Source: Polytrichum commune (lineage: Eukaryota; Streptophyta; Polytrichopsida; Polytrichales; Polytrichaceae). Taken from it: 64,000 nt of DNA. A program made the position numbers and the translations under genes. The notes below the pieces were generated by a model, which was given only the letters and a program-made list of their open reading frames with translations, ran no database searches and was not told the origin of the DNA. Within the stretch, counting starts at the first letter, position 1, and each line of letters begins with the position of its first letter. Positions 48,828 to 61,090 of this stretch are shown here, one piece after another. The stretch is taken from positions 57,166,001-57,230,000 of the forward strand of contig OX485804.1 in NCBI GenBank assembly GCA_950295325.1. The letters run 5' to 3'.

Positions 48828-49352
48828 ATGGCAACCGCATCCTCGACATCCCGGCCACTCATGATGCTCATGATGTCCTCAATGATGCTCTTCTACATGA
48901 CCTCAATGGTCGTTGCAGAGTGGGATCATGCTGCACCGGGCTTGGTAGGGATCTACAACAATGTGGGAGATCATCAGATCACAGTGCGCTGTAAGGATCA
49001 GTTGACCGATTTGATGCCACAAAGAATCGCCCACAGGGCAGACTACACCTTCAAAGCGCAGCCCGACCCGGAAGAAACCACAATGTACACCTGCTCTTTC
49101 GAGTGGGGCCTCAACATGTCCCAAGAATTTCCTGTCTGGGGAGGGAGCAGCTATCGTCAAGGCACTTCCATCTGCGGAGCTGTGGCTTCCAGGAAGTGCT
49201 TGTACAAGGATACGCAGAAGGGCATCTTCGTTGCCATCTCGCTCATTCCAGCCAGTCGGTCGGAGGGTGCCTCTACTTGGGCGCTATTCAAGAATTGGAT
49301 AGTTGCTGCTGCATTGAACCCAATGAGCTCGACTTCATTCTTCATGAAGTAG
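48828..49352 (+). CDS. S-protein homolog (SPH), secreted
   Basis: A single-exon frame of 174 residues. The N terminus has a hydrophobic stretch (about residues 11-29, PLMMLMMSSMMLFYMTSMV) suited to a signal peptide. The mature part follows the plant self-incompatibility S1 family: ITVRCKDQLTDL, then ADYTFKAQ, then TTMYTCSFEWG. In relatives this reads VHCKSKDDDLG...FCSFQW. Four cysteines remain in the mature region (VRCK, YTCS, SICG, RKCL), consistent with two disulfides. It is somewhat longer than most members at the C terminus. S1-type proteins are small secreted polypeptides; only one (PrsS of poppy) has a known self-incompatibility role, so no such role is claimed here. Confidence 0.8.
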   Translation: MATASSTSRPLMMLMMSSMMLFYMTSMVVAEWDHAAPGLVGIYNNVGDHQITVRCKDQLTDLMPQRIAHRADYTFKAQPDPEETTMYTCSFEWGLNMSQEFPVWGGSSYRQGTSICGAVASRKCLYKDTQKGIFVAISLIPASRSEGASTWALFKNWIVAAALNPMSSTSFFMK

Positions 49353-50205
49353 GTGCATGGAGTCGTCATCAATTTTATATTGTCACCGGTTTCTTCACTG
49401 CAAAATGTGGTATGATGAATTAAGAGGAAGAAGACATCGGCGATCGCACAAAGTAGTTGCAAAATTTTCACTGCAAAACACTTCAATTTTCTGTAGAGAT
49501 TAATTCATTTGGCATACATACTCAGGTGGTATGCTTGATGTAGAAACCAATAAATTGGTTGAATAAGCACCAGACTCAAGTGCTTTAATCGTGGGCTAGA
49601 ATTTTGTCAGCAGGTGCAAAAGCTGGATTCAATGATTAATGCTGGGAAATTGTAAGCACAGATGAAGAGATAGATGTCAGTTCCCACTCATTGAATCTTC
49701 CCATAGATAGGTGTGATCCAACGGCACGCATGAGAAATGTCACATTAATTTACTCAATGATTCATGTTTCCAATGTACCAGTTTCTATGTGGGGTTCAAA
49801 AGCACAGGAATAGGTCGCATGTTACGTTTATAAATCTAGTGTAGCGAAGACAATTGGATTTCACCATGATGTGAACCCGACCCACAGATTCATCCCCACA
49901 GTATTATTTCAGGCGAACGCAATAATTCAGCAAGAAATGATTTTTCAAGAACTTATCTATTTCCACAGTAACTCTACCCATCGTCTGCAGATTGAGGACT
50001 CAAAAGTATTCGAAACTGTAACTGTCATCACGTATTCCTCATGGCAACGGATTCAATAATGTACATCCTTAAAGAAACTAAAAAAACCGCTGGAATTGAT
50101 TATATTGGTTGGTGATTGTTACAGAATCAATTTCAAGTTGCAGGCTGAATTAACTCAATGATCTCGAAGTTTGAGATTTCTGAGAAATATTTTCTGAGCA
50201 ATTTA
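49353..50205. other. intergenic, convergent 3' flanks
   Basis: This lies between the stop codon of the plus-strand S-protein gene and the stop codon of the minus-strand E(z)-like gene, so it should hold both 3' UTRs. No further gene seen. Confidence 0.45.
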
Positions 50206-53200
50206 TCACATAGTTTTGCGAGTAGAGCTCCTCCCCCTTTGATCTTTCATATTCTTTGCAGTATACAGATTTCGAGCCCACTCCGGAGAAGACTCAACAT
50301 CTGGGTAGTAGCTATAGAAAAGCTCCGAGCCGGCCTCAATGTACTGTTTGGCGTATATGCCAACTCGGTAGTCTGCGCCGACCTGCATGATGTGAGGTTT
50401 GCAGTTGGGCTTCCACGAGTGGTTGGCAAATTTCACCTTGTTGCCTCTCCGCAATGGGTCAATAGTATACGTATCATTCACATCGAACAAATACTTGGAC
50501 TCCTGCTCATCACGATGCTCTGCTTCGGCAGTGGACACCAATTCTCCCACATACTCTCCAACAAAGTCGTTTGGTTTCAAAGCAGTCTTGGTGAACAACC
50601 CCCATCCTTCCACACCTGAAATCCCCAACAATAGTCTCCGCTTCTTCCCGGCTAACATCTTCATGTTCCTGCAAAGATATTTGCCTCTCTTCCTCTTGCA
50701 ATTTACGCTATGAGAGCGGCCATCTTCATCCCCCCCGCAGTCTATCCAGCAGTTCTTGCAAACGTCCGGATCGCACTCTCGACACGACGATAAACAGAGG
50801 CAGAGGTTGTTGAAGCAGTATCCCAATTTGCAGCTACACCCAGCATACCGATGCGTGCAGGCCTTCGGGCAGCCGCAGTACTTCTCGCAGCAGGTGCGGC
50901 GCTTCGAGCATGGACAGTGCTCTCCACAGAGATTGGTGCAATTGCATGGACTAAACTGTCTGAACTCACCATCTGCCCCATTTTGCATCTGACCACGTCT
51001 ACCCCCAGAGATACATTATGATTCAAGAACAGGCGAACAGCCAACTCCTTGTGGACATTCGCTGTTCTAAAGGTTTACGATTAGGTTTACGATTTAGGGT
51101 TTAGGGTTTAAGGGTCTAAGCCATCAGCAATTAGTCCATTAAGGATAGGATAATCGATGGAATTAGGATGCATCACTTCAAGGATGGACAGTGCCCTTCA
51201 CAGAGATTGTTGCATGGACTAAACTGCCCGAATTCATTATCTGTTCCGTTTTGCATCTGACCACGTCTACCTCGAGAGACATTAAAGTATGAGACAAGAA
51301 CAGACGAACAAGTGAACTCCTTTTGAACATTCGCTGTTCTAATGGTTTAGGGTTTAGGGTTAAAGGTGCACCTAAGAAAGTCCACTTAGGAAAAGATTAG
51401 TGGAATTAGGATGCATCACTTTCGATACCCCAACAAACAATTGAAACATGAACAGTGCTCTCCGCAGAGATTGGTGCAAGTGCATGGACTAAACTGTCTG
51501 AATTCATCATCTGTGTCATTTTGCATCTGACCACGTCTACCCCGAGAGACAAAGCATGAGTGGAGAACAGGAGATAGCGAACTCCTAATGAACAATCGCT
51601 GTTCAGAAGGTTTACGACTTAAGGTGCATTTAAGCCATGAGCGAGGATTCCATTAAGGCTAGGATTATATGTGGAACTAGGATGCATCACTTTCAACATA
51701 GCAACAGAAAAAAGGAGATGACTGAGTGCAATCCCGTTGCCATGATATACATGGCAATTTGGAGTCAGAGAAGCTGCTAAAATACATTCAGGGTACTCAC
51801 GTCTGTTCTTGTACCTGCCATAGCCGGAGGCTTGCCGCCGTCCCTCTGTTTCCATGGGCTTGTTTATCTTCGGGGATGCTTTCCGTCTTGATCTCAGGAT
51901 TCTGGTGTTGGGTTTCTGATTCATCCACACGGGAACGGCAGAATTCTTCAAGCTCATGTGAGTCTGTCACAATCCAAATCTTTGATAGTGAGAGCACTGT
52001 GATGTTCTGCATTTTCATCTGGTAGGGTCTTGGTAATAGAGCTCGGAACACTGAAGACCTCAACTAGTGCAACTTCCCAAAAACAGCTGCTGATGAGTAA
52101 ACAGGGGATCTGGTTATTCTGACTTGACTTTGTTCAATTTATTTTAAATCTGAAGACGAGAATCGTGATGTTACCTCCGTCATGCTCGACTTGCAAACTT
52201 TCAATCTGTCTCCCATAATAGGAATATAATGTGCAACTTCAGCACACGTCCGCATTCCTTTTAAGAAATGCTTTGCAATCAAGCAGAAATTGTGTCCAAA
52301 AATCTCGAGACCTTTTCGACAGAGATCAATCTCTAGTGCGTTCCAGCAATCAACAACATGCTCTCGTGTTGCAACATCATCAGGATTGAAGCAGAAAAGG
52401 CCAGCATCATCATCATGACCTTGAATGTCTTCAGTTAGCACAGAGCCAATTGCCTCGACAACTAGTTTTGAAGGTCTCTGAATTAGATCTGACAACATAA
52501 TCCCAGTTGAATTCAATTCGGTGTCAGTAGTTGCAAATGAATCCTTCCATACTCTCGGACCGTCATCACTTTCAAATTTACGGCTACCATTTCCCAATAT
52601 AGACCTTATGCTAAATCTGCCGCGGCTAACCGTTCGAACTAAACCGTTCGCATTGCAAATTGATGCCGAAGAATTTCTACTATGAACAGGCGTACTTAAG
52701 CTTTCTCCCTTAATGCCCGCAGAGCTGAAGTCTAATTGCAGTGCTGATTTGTTCCAGGTCGCATGGCAAAACTCCCCACATGGTTGCAATTGATCAGTCG
52801 GTTGGAATGGCTCCTGTTTCTCACAAGGCTCCACACTTGGTTTGGAAGTTCTGTGCATTGAGCAATCAAACCTTCGACAGTACCGACAGAAGAGGCTGTC
52901 AAAAGTATCCATCATCTCCGTGAGGTTAATCGGCTCTTTGACTATTATAGTTTCATCTTGCGCCGACGTTGTCGAAGTAGTAATTCTCTCCGGCTGTGCC
53001 ACTAATTCATCCGTGAGTTCATTTCGATCTATGTGTACCCACGTCTTATACTTTGGTACCTGTTGCGCTATCCCTAATGTCACAGGCTTATTATTCCCGT
53101 CTACTAAAATGCTGGCGAACTTGACAACCGATGATCTAGTCAAATTCGAACCACATTTCGTGGAATCACCTTCCACAACATCCGTAAAGGATAGAGGCCT

Positions 53201-53551
53201 GGCAAGCTTCCTTAGTTTCTTCCAAGTAGCACACTGAGACGCATGATTCGGAGTAACTTTTGCACATGAATTTTGACCCTCTTGGATGCATGCATTGGAC
53301 ATTGAGCATACACAGGAAGGTTCGATCTTCAAGCTGTGTAATGCAAATGTAAGCGCATTTTCATCAAAGAGACGGAATGAGAAAGATCCGATTGAGTCTT
53401 TAGTTTTGATGGATTGGCTCCTCAGTTGCTCACGTAGCTTGACGGAATTGCAAACCACTCGAAATTGTACTCCAAGGACATCATGTGATTCTTCGGTACC
53501 ATCAGTGAGGTCACCAGCCTTGAGAGCGGAGGTCGGCCATTCGAAAGTCAT
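50206..53551 (-). CDS. E(z)-like histone H3K27 methyltransferase, CXC-SET
   Basis: Three exons on the minus strand, 53551-52175, 52006-51815 and 50988-50206, with phase-0 junctions, give 783 residues. It resembles Enhancer of zeste, the catalytic subunit of PRC2, which methylates H3K27. Residues about 150-230 hold the region with VPKYKTWVHIDRNELTDELV and FDSLFCRYCRRFDCSMH. A SANT-like segment lies near 415-445 (CWNALEIDLCRKGLEIFGHN). Exon 3 carries the whole CXC (CNCTNLCGEHCPCSKRRTCC) and SET domains (LLLGISGVEGWGLFTKT, NKVKFANHSWKPNC, RVGIYAKQYIEAGSELFYSY). It is divergent: the motif usually ending LFYDYRY reads LFYSYYPD, and the N-terminal and acidic linker regions are short. The CXC-SET part in one exon is unusual, since plant E(z) genes have many introns here. 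Further 5' exons may exist. Intron 2 holds two decayed copies of the start of exon 3. Confidence 0.88.
50905..51730. repeat. tandem copies of the exon-3 start in the E(z)-like intron 2
   Basis: The exon-3 start codon position (50988) has counterparts at 51256 and 51526, spaced 268 and 270 bp. Each copy keeps the acceptor GTCAG|ATG. On the minus strand the copies read MQNGTDNEFGQFSPC... and MQNDTDDEFRQFSPCTCTNL..., both ending in a stop soon after. The intervening sequence with GAACATTCGCTGTTCTAA is shared too. Confidence 0.88.
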
Positions 53552-53658
53552 CTAGATCTGATTTTTTTACACTAAATTCTAGGATACTTGACATTCAACC
53601 AGTCTTTCCTGCATTACATCCATGGTGGGTGTTGGGATACCTTCAGGTGGGTTAAGTA

Positions 53659-53800
53659 TGTCACCGAACACGGAAGCTGGAAGACCAAACGAGGCCCAGT
53701 TTGAAGTTGAAGATGAAGCACTTCACATTCTCTTCACAGATTTGTCACGAGAGATTTGCGTAGTTGTTCTCTGCCACAGAATCTTCAGCAGCCCAAGGTA
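53659..53800 (+). CDS. possible first exon of a divergent gene
   Basis: ATG at 53659 opens a frame of 46 codons (MSPNTEAGRPNEAQFEVEDE..) ending in AG|GTAATT near 53799, about 105 bp from the E(z)-like start on the opposite strand. The content is hydrophilic then hydrophobic. No following exon could be tied to it and no family is recognised, so it may equally be noise. Confidence 0.22.
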
Positions 53801-54179
53801 ATTCCAAAACCTTAAGTTGCTGTAGAGTAATAAATGAGTTCAAAAATGAGAAGCAAACAATGTCATGTGCTACAACCGAGGTGAGTGGCTGATGATACTT
53901 TGTGATGGTGGTGGGTTTAGGGTTAAGGTTTTAGGATTGCCATCATTGCAACCTTTGAACATGGTAGTCTGGCAGGATCGACCTGACCTCATGGCATTGC
54001 ACCTAATTAATTTTAATCAACCTCTAAATGTTCAAGTTATAAACCCGAAATTTTGTAATCCTGGCACAGAAATCTGCCTCCCTGTTCCCATTAACAGATA
54101 TTGGTGCTAATTGTGACGATCCTTATCTCTTTTCCTGCACTGTCTGTACGATATTAATATTACTGTTGATGTCATTTTA

Positions 54180-57100
54180 CTAGGAAGCAGGGCAAACTGC
54201 ATTGAGGAGGATGTGCACAAGCATGAGGTCAACAAAATACTGGTGTCCAATCTGCACATCCTTCCAGACCGTCTTGGAGGGCTCCCTGCCATAGTGCACT
54301 CCATCACTACAGTTCAAGTCGTAGTGCCAAGGAAATGTGAGGTCAAATGCATCCACCACTTTGAAGTTGGGAAGTTGAAGCTGCTGCAACCGCTCCACAA
54401 AGATGCGGTTGTAGATCTCCATCTTGTGTGGGTTGGGCACTCCGTCTCTAGCGTGACCGAACTGCTCTCGCGCATAGCCTGCCCCTGTCACCGTGGTCCT
54501 GTACACAATTGCAGGAACTCCTCCACCTGATATATAATGCACAACCCAATCCTTATCAAGCAGTACATATCCAAGAGCCTGAGAGGTTTTGCTAGACATC
54601 ATACTCACTACTATAAGTCCAGTTGTTCAAATTCTTGATTAACCTCAGATTTAAGCCTCTCTAGAATTAAGTCATATAGTACACGATGACTTGAAATGCA
54701 CAAGCCGATTCCTATCAAGTGCAATTAAACCCAAGAGCCCGAGAGCTTAATTTCCTCAACATCGTACTGCAACTAGTCCAGTTGTTCAAATTCTTGAACC
54801 CTTAGAATTTAGGCTCTCTAGAATCTATGTCTACATGATGACTTGATATGTACAAGCCAATTCTTATCGAACAATGCATGTCCAAGAGTGTGAGAGGTTT
54901 TGCTAAACATCGTACTTACTGCAATCACTCCAGGTGTTCAAATTCTTGATTGACCATCAGAATCAGGCCTCTCTAGAATCATTGTCATATAATACATGAC
55001 GAAGATGCAATTAGATATGTGGGTTCCTTATGTGGTCACTTCTTGATTCAACACCTATATTTGAGTGGTATGTATATGGTAAGAGTTGTGGACACAAACC
55101 GACAACAAACAAGAAGAGATGTGTTACAATGAGATGACAATGAGGTCAATATATAGACGCCATTGTAGGTCCAGTAGTTAGCACAATGGGGAGGGCCTAT
55201 CTGATCATAATCTTCACTTTGACCTTTTACAACAATTTTGCATCTCAACCCCAATTCTGACACAAATGAGAAACTTCAAATGACAACCTCCATGATTTGC
55301 AACTGCTAATCAGATGGAACATCTCCCAATCTCGTCCACGAGTCAAAACTCTCCCTACTAGAAAGCCAAACACTTTAGTTGATTCTGTGATTCCTATCTC
55401 TCTCTCTTGTTCCGTCATCTGAATTTGCTGTAAACGCTGAAGATTCCTCTATTTGCCCATTTGAAAGCATTTTTGTTTACCTCTAGGTAGGTGTGGGAGT
55501 TATCCTCCCATTATCCTGAAACTCAAAAGGACTTTTTGTCGGGAGCTGGCCCCATATGTTTTTGCATTGATTGTTTTGCATACAATATCCTTTCTTTCCA
55601 CTTGTGGTGCATGCTTGGAGGTAGTGTTTGACTTCAAACGAAGAGTGAGCTATTACGGTTCATCGAAGGCCAAACTCGTTTTAGCACCTCCTGGCACGCC
55701 AAAATGAGTGCGACCCTCAACGAACAGGGATGTAGATTGTTCCTCGTTCCAATCTCCACACTACCTCCAAGCATGCAACCAAAAACTTACCGAACATGGA
55801 AGGTTTTGTACGCAAAACCACCAACTCCCTACCTCCAAAAGCCATGTTGGTTTGGAGGATAACTCTTACTTAGGTACACTTTTCTTCCAAAAACAACACA
55901 GCTGATTATGAAGGAGGGGCACCATATGAGCACCTGGATTGGAGCTTCTCCAAAGATTCAACCAGAAGTTAGTGGCATATTCCACACCCAGGGCGGCGAA
56001 GTCACTCGTGTTCTTGTAGAAATGTGCATCATGCAGGCCCGAGTTCATGACCATAGTGTCCGGCGCCGTGCTCCCATTGAAGAAAGAGGTGAGTAACTCT
56101 CTGTAGTGTTGATCTTGGAGGCTATTCAAGCCCTCCAAATTGCCCAACTCCTCAGCATGGCCATTGAAGATTTTGGTGACCTGGAGTGAGTAGTCCGCCT
56201 TGTTCGGGTGACGGAATGTGCCATTGAACCATCTCCGCATGGTCCTCACTTCCTCCACGGGCAAGCCTAGTACTAAGTGCAACAAATTCCGGACACTGTC
56301 TTCGTGGTTGGAGTCGCCCCAGAAGAACAGCCATCGCCCTTTCAGACATTCCCATGCTTCATCTTGTGTGTAAATCTTGAACTTGCAATGGGCAGAGTAC
56401 ACCCAGCCATTGCTGTCTAGGTGTCCCACCGGCCCCTCGCACCAGGGGCTTTGGCATTGCGCATTAGGATCGATGCACACGAATCGGCCATCGTCCCGGA
56501 TCTCACAAGCAGGATTCCATCTGTGGCGGCTCCACCTGCAGCATGCTTGCAGGGCGACACCACTGAATTACCGAGCACTCTCTCAATGCTAATCTTCCGT
56601 TGTGCGGGGGTTCTTCGGTTACTTTTCTTACTTGCACACCGGTCCCGTGTTTGATTGGTGTGTGTGTTTGGGTGAGGGTCAAAGAACACACACCATAAAG
56701 GTGACATGTGATGATGTTTCAAAGAGATTGGACTACGTCGTCAAATTTTGTTAACTACTCCACACTCACTAATTAAATTTTATTCAGAGGACCTATGCAT
56801 TCAATTAAGGGGAATCAACAAACACACACATTTGATAACCTTACCTCAATAAAGAGAGGTCAGACTTTCCATATGTGTTTTTGCCGATGCTTCATCATAG
56901 ATTCGGTAATGCAACACAAGTTTTTGTTGTGTGAATCTAATTGATAGAAGTTGGGGAACATGGAAAATGGACTAAATAACGCCCACATATCCTTAAGTTA
57001 GTAAAGGTGTGATGATACTCATACTATGGTAGGTTGATACATGTCCATTACTGGACATAGTGGTCAAACCATGATAGAGTCATCAATTACTAATGATGAT

Positions 57101-60100
57101 GTATCTTGTTGTATCCAATAAGGAATCTAGATACATCATTGACATCAGCAAAGTCGCTTTGCCTAACTATTACAAAGTAACAACCAAAAAGAAGAGGAAT
57201 CTCAAGCACGAACTTTTGACAATATTAGAGTTATTCGGAAAGAAAAGCAAATGAAGCCATCGATTTAGTCCCAAACACTGAGTTTAAGAGAATTAACGCT
57301 AAGTTACCCAAGTTTTCTTAATGCTTAAAGTACCATACACAAACGATGGTGTCATGCTATTAAAATTTGAGTTTCTAGCATGTCCTACTAGGATAGGTGG
57401 GTCAAGCTAACCTTGCATAGGTTGATCCAAGATATAGGACAATGGCTCCTATGCGCCTACCTTATTTTAGATCCTTAAATTCTCTCAAAGTTGGAAAGGT
57501 GGAAAGAGAAGGTCCCAAAAATTTCACCCATCGAGCTCTTAATAGAAAGTTTTCTCAAAGAAGGATCAAAACCCACAGTTGCGTCCCTCTTGAAGGGACT
57601 TTACAGATAACTCTACTAACGAGGGGATTTGGAAAATATTTCATTTGATGATATTAAGTCAATGATGTGCTCATTTGCTATAAGACTAAAATTTTCATCC
57701 AATTTTTTTAAACTATTATACATGAGTGGTGAACATAACATTATTAAGTTCATGTACGTGGGCCCTGAGAACATAACCATGGGATGCCCCAACCTAGTAC
57801 AAGGAGACTCAGATTAAGTTTAACTATGCACTAGGTTAAGACATCCCATGGTTATATTCTCAAGGCCCACATGAAGAAATGCATGCTGCTTAATAACGTT
57901 ATGAAATCCAGGAGGATGGAAGATACAGTTGACCATGTGAAAATGGGATGAATACAGGTAGGCAAGTTAGGCACCAATTTAGGGTTGAAGGCTCATGACT
58001 TTGGGCAATTAAAGAAGCAGCTATTTGCTTGAAATTGTCGATAGATCACCTGCCACTCCATGCTTTCAAGCTGAAGTCCTCCTCTGTACACTTCCTCAGG
58101 TCAGGCAACACCATCGGATCTCCAGCTTGATCAGGCATGAGGTCTGGACGCGGTGGGACAACAAACTCAATCTCCACAGTCATCATGGGCTCCAGCCGTG
58201 CCCAATTGGTGCAGTTTTTCTCGTCCATCGCATGGAGGTTGGCGAATAATAACGTGACCTAGACAACCAACATGGAAGATCCAGTGGCTGGCTAGTTACA
58301 GATGAGCTGCTTGAAATTGAGAAAGGACCGTATCATGTTCAAGACTACTTTAGGCAAATTGCCGGCCATTCCAGAGGATTGTTTTCAAAAAGATACCTAA
58401 TGTGTAAATAAAATCCGAAAGATAGCAACATATTTGTAACTTGATTGGTCTTGGAGAATTTTGGATCTGAGGAAGACGTGCCTAATTCGACCACAAAAAC
58501 AATCTAGACACCTATATTTGAGTGGTTTGTGGTTAGGTGCAGATCTAAAAACAAATATCAAACATACATGTGTTTTAAAGATATTGCATTGCAAGCTCAA
58601 AATATGCTAGCCATCCTAAGTTCAATAGTCAATATGATCGGGAAGCCCTATATGACGGTCACTTCATGAGCACGGGAATCCTCACTTTGACAATGCATAA
58701 GATATTCCTATGAGCTCCAGAACTCACGAGGCAAATGACTATGGGCACAACATAATTAAATTTGCTCGTCATCTTGCACGAAGAATTGCATGTTTCATAT
58801 CCTACGAGACGTGGAAGCAGAGAGAAAACTTAAGTATCCAAATTACCCACGTCTACCTTCGACCAGTTACATCCCCCAATTTCTCAATCCCGTTCACTGA
58901 CCTGGAGCACAAACAAGCCTGCGAAGCGCGGATCCACCATCACCTGCATGCTGTACGAGCCATCCTGGTTGTCGAGAACGGGCGGACGGGACTTCCAATT
59001 CACTCCCGTAAGGTCGGTTTCAAAGAAGTCGCCCCCTGCGCACCGCCTCCGGCCACTGGCCTCATACGAAACGATGAGCAGGTCGTGGATTTTGCCTGCA
59101 AGGAGCTGGATGGGTTTCCCAGCGGCCGCAGGCTTGGGCAACCCAAAGACTTCGGATGTGAACGTTGCATGCTGGTAGCATGGCACTGTGTAATTCTCAA
59201 CGGCTTGTCGGAGCCACACGTCGGTCTCGTTCCTGTAGGTGGGGTAGAGGAGCGGCCAGGTGTCTACCTTTCTAAATACTGGGCTATGCCGTCCCGTGTC
59301 AGCTGATTCCTGCAACCATTTCCAAGGATAAATTAAGTTGCAGCTTATCATGAATATTGGCTGGCAAATTGAGGAAAAACTTGAGGAAATTTCTGACAGG
59401 ACTTCGATGGTTACTTTTTGAGGATATTTGAACTTGTGATTAGAGGTAACTGTCTCGACGTAGTTTGCAAATCCAAATCGAGGCCATAGCCATAATTTTT
59501 GGATATCATGATTATCTTATCCATTATCTAAGTGAAGATATGACTTCGTTTCCCCTGCCCAGCCCCCAAGTTAAGTTGATTTTGAACTGAAAATGAATAG
59601 CAAATCTTGAGCATGTAGTCCGATTTTTTAACAACGTATCTTTCTGGTGGCCATTCCTTGATCCACGTCTAACCACATACAACACAAATAATATAGGTGG
59701 ATGATAATAAAAGCCATGAACTTAGACATGCTTGCGTTAGTTGAATCCTTGAACAACTATTGATATAAGACTTTCAACATGCTCAAAGGTTTCCTTTATC
59801 CCCTGGCAATGTCCAAGAGGCGTAATATCCATGCCTTGACATGCACAAAAACAAGTATTTGAGCTACACGCACAAATAAAACATCCCTTTGGTGATGTGA
59901 AACCTGATCAATCACGGCTGTGACTGGTGCAGATCGTTGCGGGTTTGGGTCCACATTATGCAATTTGTGGGTAGAGCTAATCCCCACTGAGTCAGGCTGT
60001 AAGCTTGCCATATATTCTTGAAGGTAAGCAGATTTACTGCACACAATTACCAACTTGTAACCCACAAACATCATTATGATCACAAATACTAATCGACCAC

Positions 60101-60209
60101 CTGGCCCCAGTACTGCCCCCTGCATGACATCCATCAGCCTGGTTCTGAGTCGTTTGGGACACTTGTGGAGCTGATCTGCAATCCTCAAGGCTGCACACTT
60201 TGCACCCAT
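54180..60209 (-). CDS. type II membrane SGNH (PC-esterase/NXPE-like) protein
   Basis: Five exons on the minus strand, 60209-59904, 59309-58902, 58258-58050, 56535-55934 and 54526-54180, with junction phases 0, 0, 2, 1 that all agree, give 623 residues. Residues about 40-57 are a single membrane anchor (LVFVIIMMFVGYKLVIVC), typical of a Golgi type II protein. About 190-245 is an immunoglobulin/filamin-like stretch (GGDFFETDLTGVNWKSRPPV, DNQDGSYSMQVMVDPRFAGL). The C-terminal SGNH domain has WLFFWGDSN near 380 (the GDS serine), TMVMNSGLHD, and DGVHYG near 582-585 (the DxxH pair). This layout is that of NXPE/TBL-type PC-esterase proteins; the plant TBL members O-acetylate wall polysaccharides. 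The substrate here is unknown. Introns carry several copies of a dispersed repeat. The start choice rests on the anchor that follows. Confidence 0.83.
54539..55004. repeat. three tandem about 155-bp copies in the last intron of the SGNH gene
   Basis: Units begin near 54539, 54697 and 54851. They share GTTCAAATTCTTGA, TCTCTAGAAT, ACATGATGACTTGA and a GAGAGGTTTTGCTA block. The first abuts the acceptor of the last exon. Divergence between copies is moderate. Confidence 0.8.
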
Positions 60210-61090
60210 CTAGTCATAATTTACATCATGATAATGAACCCCCAATCTTTCAAACTGTACTCAAGCAGAATGTATCAATCCCCTGACACAGTAATACTAA
60301 TCCCACATTGAAGCTATATATACTAAAAGTAGAGAACCACAAAATGATTAAATTGTTGCTCCTCAAACCTTACTTCAAACATTTTAGGGGATTAAGGATG
60401 AAACCTGCGGAACTACTGGAGTCCATTCTTCTTTAAAAATTCCTGCATGGTTGTGATGAGTGTGTCCAGTCTAGATTTACTTGCATGCTATGTGGCCTGC
60501 ACGTCCAACATCATGTCAAGCACTACATTATTACTTTTACAAATCTTCCATAAAGGTGTATAACAAGTGTGAAATAATCCAAGTCTATCACACAATTAAA
60601 TTGTGTCCAGGAGTGACTTGCTCATGCTATTTACCACCACTATCTGGTTCAGTCTCTGGACATGCGTCACAGGGAGTTAACAATCATCAGCATCGACTGT
60701 AATTTCAATGTGGTTGTCCTTGCCAGAATTCGAGTCACAAAGTGATTAAGGTATGCGGGTTACTTTTCTTCATCAGACACCTATATTTGATCGCATGTGT
60801 GGTCAGTTGAGGATCAAATTACAAACACATAAAGACACATGTTTGAAAGAGATTGGACTATGTCCTCAAATTTTATTAACTACTCCACACTCAATAGTGA
60901 GCACAATTAGAAGGACCTTGGTATGCAATTAAAGATTCAACATACATACACGTCCAATAATCGTTACTAAATTGTGGGAGGTCCGATTTTTGTTGATGCT
61001 TCATAATAGATTTGCTAATGCAACAAAAGTTTTGCTGTGTATAAATCTGAACGGCAGAAGTTGGAGAACCAAATAACGCCCACACACCTT
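55041..61090. repeat. dispersed repeat R2, four partial copies
   Basis: Related segments at about 55041-55260, 56655-56990, 58505-58695 and 60775-61090. Two of them share AGAGATTGGACTA, AACTACTCCACACTCA and AATAACGCCCACA; others share CACCTATATTTGAGTGGT and CACTTTGAC. Three lie in introns of the SGNH gene and one just upstream. Probably a non-autonomous mobile element; the ends are not defined. Confidence 0.6.
57738..57900. repeat. imperfect hairpin in intron 3 of the SGNH gene
   Basis: Arms 57738-57798 and 57830-57900 are inverted with about 42 well-paired bases (ATAACCATGGGATG facing CATCCCATGGTTAT) and a loop of about 31 nt. The stem is long enough for a small-RNA precursor but could equally be a MITE remnant. 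Confidence 0.7.

Noticed and set aside
51797-51957. Alternative frame of exon 2 of the E(z)-like gene (MSLKNSAVPVWM..)
   Set aside because: It looked plausible, but its donor is phase 1 and cannot join exon 3. The other frame gives phase-0 CAG|GTACAA and reads into the CXC domain.
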